Origin: Coriolopsis trogii
Lineage: Eukaryota; Basidiomycota; Agaricomycetes; Polyporales; Polyporaceae
NCBI GenBank assembly: GCA_020543525.1
Contig: JAHYIO010000039.1
Span: 1,736,001 to 1,800,000 of the forward strand
Direction: 5' to 3'
DNA length: 64,000 nucleotides
This document shows, in pieces, positions 61,784 through 64,000 of this stretch. Below the pieces are notes generated by a model. The model did no database searches. It was not told the DNA's origin and was given only the letters and a program-made list of their open reading frames with translations. A program made the translations under genes and the position numbers. How positions within the stretch are numbered: the first letter of the stretch is position 1; every line of letters starts with the position of its first letter.

Positions 61784-63841
61784 ATGGACTCCGAGGTCGG
61801 GCATCCTACTAACCTTCCTAGAATATGGCAATGTTCGTGGAATTGGTGCCCCGAGACATTTCGCGACCATACCGCGCTCGTATCACACTTGCGGGAGCGC
61901 CATCTTAAGACGATCCTTCGAGTAAAGAAGCGCGATTGGGATGCGTACCTCCGCTCAACAGAAGGAAGAAGCGGGGCTACAGGTGCGTCGATCAATTAAC
62001 AGTCCTCATCAACCACCAATGTCTTCGCTCAGATAGCATCTTGGGCGGTATGGGTCTGGTATATCCAAGCAGCTCCCGTGACTCTTCTGAACCCTCGAGC
62101 CCTGAGGTTACCACTGCTCAATCCCTGGCCAACTCTGTACTCGGGCGCGAACGCTCTATACCGGCATCAACTCCCCCACCTCCTACAGTTACGCCTCTTC
62201 CAATGAAGTCGCGGGATAGTGTATCTCAGTCTCCTAGTCAACCCAAACCTCCAATATTGCATCCTTCGCCAATGCTCCCACCCTCCGCACCATCTGCCTC
62301 GCACACACCCTTGTCGACAAAACGTCGACGCACGTCTTTCGCATCTTTCGCTGCTCAATCTTCGCCCATGTCCACGCCTTCCGTATCGTCTATGCCGCCT
62401 TCCCCTGCTCTCTCCAACATGATCACTGACGCAATCAATGCAGCTGGGCAGATAAACTCCAGGAACCCGAGTCGCTCGAGCGCGTCTCGCTCAAGCTCGT
62501 CCAGCGTAGATTCGTTGTCAAAGCGCCGACGGTCTAATTTGGGTGTATCCCCAGCGCGTACGACAACACACCCAGGATTGGATCCGCCAGCCAAGCAGAC
62601 TCAGTCGAACAAAGCGCGATCTTCACTTGACAGCACTAGGACTGCATCCGCAGGATCAGCTCAGGCTGTCGAAGATGCGCTCACGCAGAATGTCTACTCG
62701 AGCGGCTCCGCCAGCGAATCTGGCGCCGGTTCAAGAGCTGAAGGCAGCGCCGCAGACCCTCGTCAAGCTGCACGAAAGTTTCCAGAATCGTCCTCCTCGC
62801 ATTCGCATAAACCCTCACAGTCGCAAACGTCGTCTGACCCCACGCCACAGTCCTACATCGGCTCGCATGCGGTCGAGTCTCAGTCGCAAGCTGTCTACCC
62901 GGCCCTCAACACTCATAATGTGCCTGACACACAGGCTCAGCCTCCGTCCTTGGTCGTGGCCCCACCACTTCCACGCGCGCGTCGCGCGAGGTCAAAGACC
63001 CCCGCTGTCGTCGCTGATGGTGCTGCAATTGCGCCAGCGCCCACACGCGTTCTTCGCAGCCGATCGAAGACGCCTGCGCCACCTCCGCCCGCGCTTCAGG
63101 CCAAACCTCTGCCACTACCCCGCAAAACGACGCGCAGCAGAACACCATCAGTCTCGAACACAGGTGTTGACGCAGCGGCCACTGGCACAGCCAAGGGATC
63201 AACGACAGGCAGAACGACGCGGGCGAACTCCAGGTCTTCTGTGGGCGCCTCATCGCATAGAGCGAAGGCAGCTCGAACGGCTCGCGCCGCTGGTGGTACG
63301 CCCTTTTTACCGTTTGAACTGATCATAACTCTTATATCCGCCGACAGATTTAGCACCGGTATGCGAGGACTCCCCACCCGTATCGTCAGATCAGGGCTCC
63401 CATAATGCCCACCCGCAAGAGCGTCAGCCACGTGCACAGCAGCACCCAGGGCTGCCTCCAGTATCCCAGTCCCAACCTCAATCCCAGCCTCTGTCCCAGT
63501 CGCAAAGCGCGTTCCGCTCCGGCACACTGCAGCTCCCGCGGCGGCCTTTTATACTCGCGCAAGCGCAAGCAGAGGCGCAGGCGCGCGAACTTGCAGCCTC
63601 GAAGCGCCAATCGCAGTCGCAGTCGCAGCAGCCCTCGAGCAGTGATGAGCAGGCGAGGGTAAAGCCTGAGCCGGAGGCCGATCCGCCGCCTTCGCAAGCA
63701 ATTGGCACTCCCTCACAGAGCCAGAGCCAGGACGAGGGAGGCTATCGGGAAGGGTATGGCTTCGACCTGGGGAGCATCCAGCTCATGACCCAGCGGCCGG
63801 CGCCGACGGAGAGCCAGGGCTGGTGGGGTTCGAGCCAGTAG
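61784..63841 (+). CDS. C2H2 zinc-finger protein with long disordered Ser/Pro/Gln-rich tail
   Basis: Exons 61784-61982, 62033-63295 and 63354-63841, joined by GT-AG introns of 50 and 58 nt. The N-terminal finger is CSWNWCPETFRDHTALVSHL then RERH: C-x4-C-x12-H-x4-H, with a basic helix after it (RVKKRDWDAYL). Almost all the rest is low complexity: Ser/Pro/Thr runs, nuclear-type basic patches (STKRRRTSF, SLSKRRRSN), three copies of an R-S-K/R-T-P motif (RARRARSKTP, RVLRSRSKTP, KTTRSRTP at about 62970-63150) that could be phosphorylated by proline-directed kinases, and SQSQ repeats in exon 3. The end is more ordered: YGFDLGSIQLMTQRPAPTES then QGWWGSSQ, TAG 63839-63841. Probably a nuclear, DNA-binding regulator; the target is unknown. 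Confidence 0.78.
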
Positions 63842-64000
63842 GTGGCAGTCGTCGTATCAGGGTCGTGTTGCACGGGTCGCAGCCGCGGGGATCAGGAACA
63901 CATTTGAACGGAATGATGTTTGTATAGCTGCTTGCGGCCAATTCTCTGCACCCACGGTCACAGATCCATCTTGACAGCTACCAGCGATCACCTCCACTTC

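Overview
The window is a piece of a filamentous basidiomycete (mushroom or polypore type) nuclear genome. The signs are: GC-rich coding DNA; genes cut by many GT-AG introns of about 50-90 nt; GH1 beta-glucosidase, P450, FAD monooxygenase, F-box and kinase-like families typical of wood- and litter-decay Agaricomycetes; and no operons or Shine-Dalgarno signals. About 22 loci can be supported. All splice sites were read by eye from GT/AG signals, reading frame and protein-family motifs, so gene ends are firmer than every inner junction.

Layout. 1-3005 (-): GH1 beta-glucosidase, cut by the left edge. 4025-5607 (+): Gfo/Idh/MocA oxidoreductase with two very small exons. 7255-9196 (-): peroxin Pex3, sharing a short divergent promoter with 9382-9889 (+), a tiny single-pass membrane protein whose start codon is an exon of its own. 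10657-11482 (-): uncharacterised acidic protein. 12483-14035 (-): kinase-like gene with an in-frame stop. 14218-14709 (-): hypothetical ORF. 16298-18731 (+): cytochrome P450. 19111-21759 (-): acetyl-CoA synthetase. 21.8-24.6 kb: gene-poor, with a C17 run. 24593-25734 (+): F-box-type gene. 26550-36590: four paralogous degenerate kinase-like genes (one on -, three in tandem on +). 36948-37487 (-): HABP4/SERBP1-like protein. 38176-43719 (+): OCRL/INPP5B-type inositol polyphosphate 5-phosphatase with ASH and RhoGAP-like regions. 43937-44242 (-): a protein that is hardly more than a Zn2Cys6 finger. 45583-47311 (-): alpha-arrestin. 49204-50848 (+): cyclophilin-40. 51051-51554 (-): small hydrophilic protein. 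52234-53600 (-): secreted protein of unknown function. 55246-57847 (-): F-box plus WD40-like protein. 58172-60007 (-): FAD monooxygenase. 61784-63841 (+): C2H2 zinc-finger protein with a long disordered tail.

How the genes relate. Most are unrelated housekeeping or metabolic genes: sugar release (GH1), acetate activation (ACS), peroxisome assembly (Pex3), phosphoinositide turnover (OCRL-like), Hsp90 co-chaperone function (Cyp40), transporter endocytosis (arrestin), oxidation (P450, FAD monooxygenase). The accessory core is 26.5-36.6 kb. Its four kinase-fold proteins keep the ATP-site lysine, the helix-C glutamate and one intron position, but all have lost the catalytic-loop aspartate, which points to a locally expanded pseudokinase family with varied N-terminal parts. 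A second theme is unusual splicing: probable exons of 3, 4, 12, 15 and 18 nt, a GC-AG intron in the P450 haem motif, and a few introns far longer than the norm.
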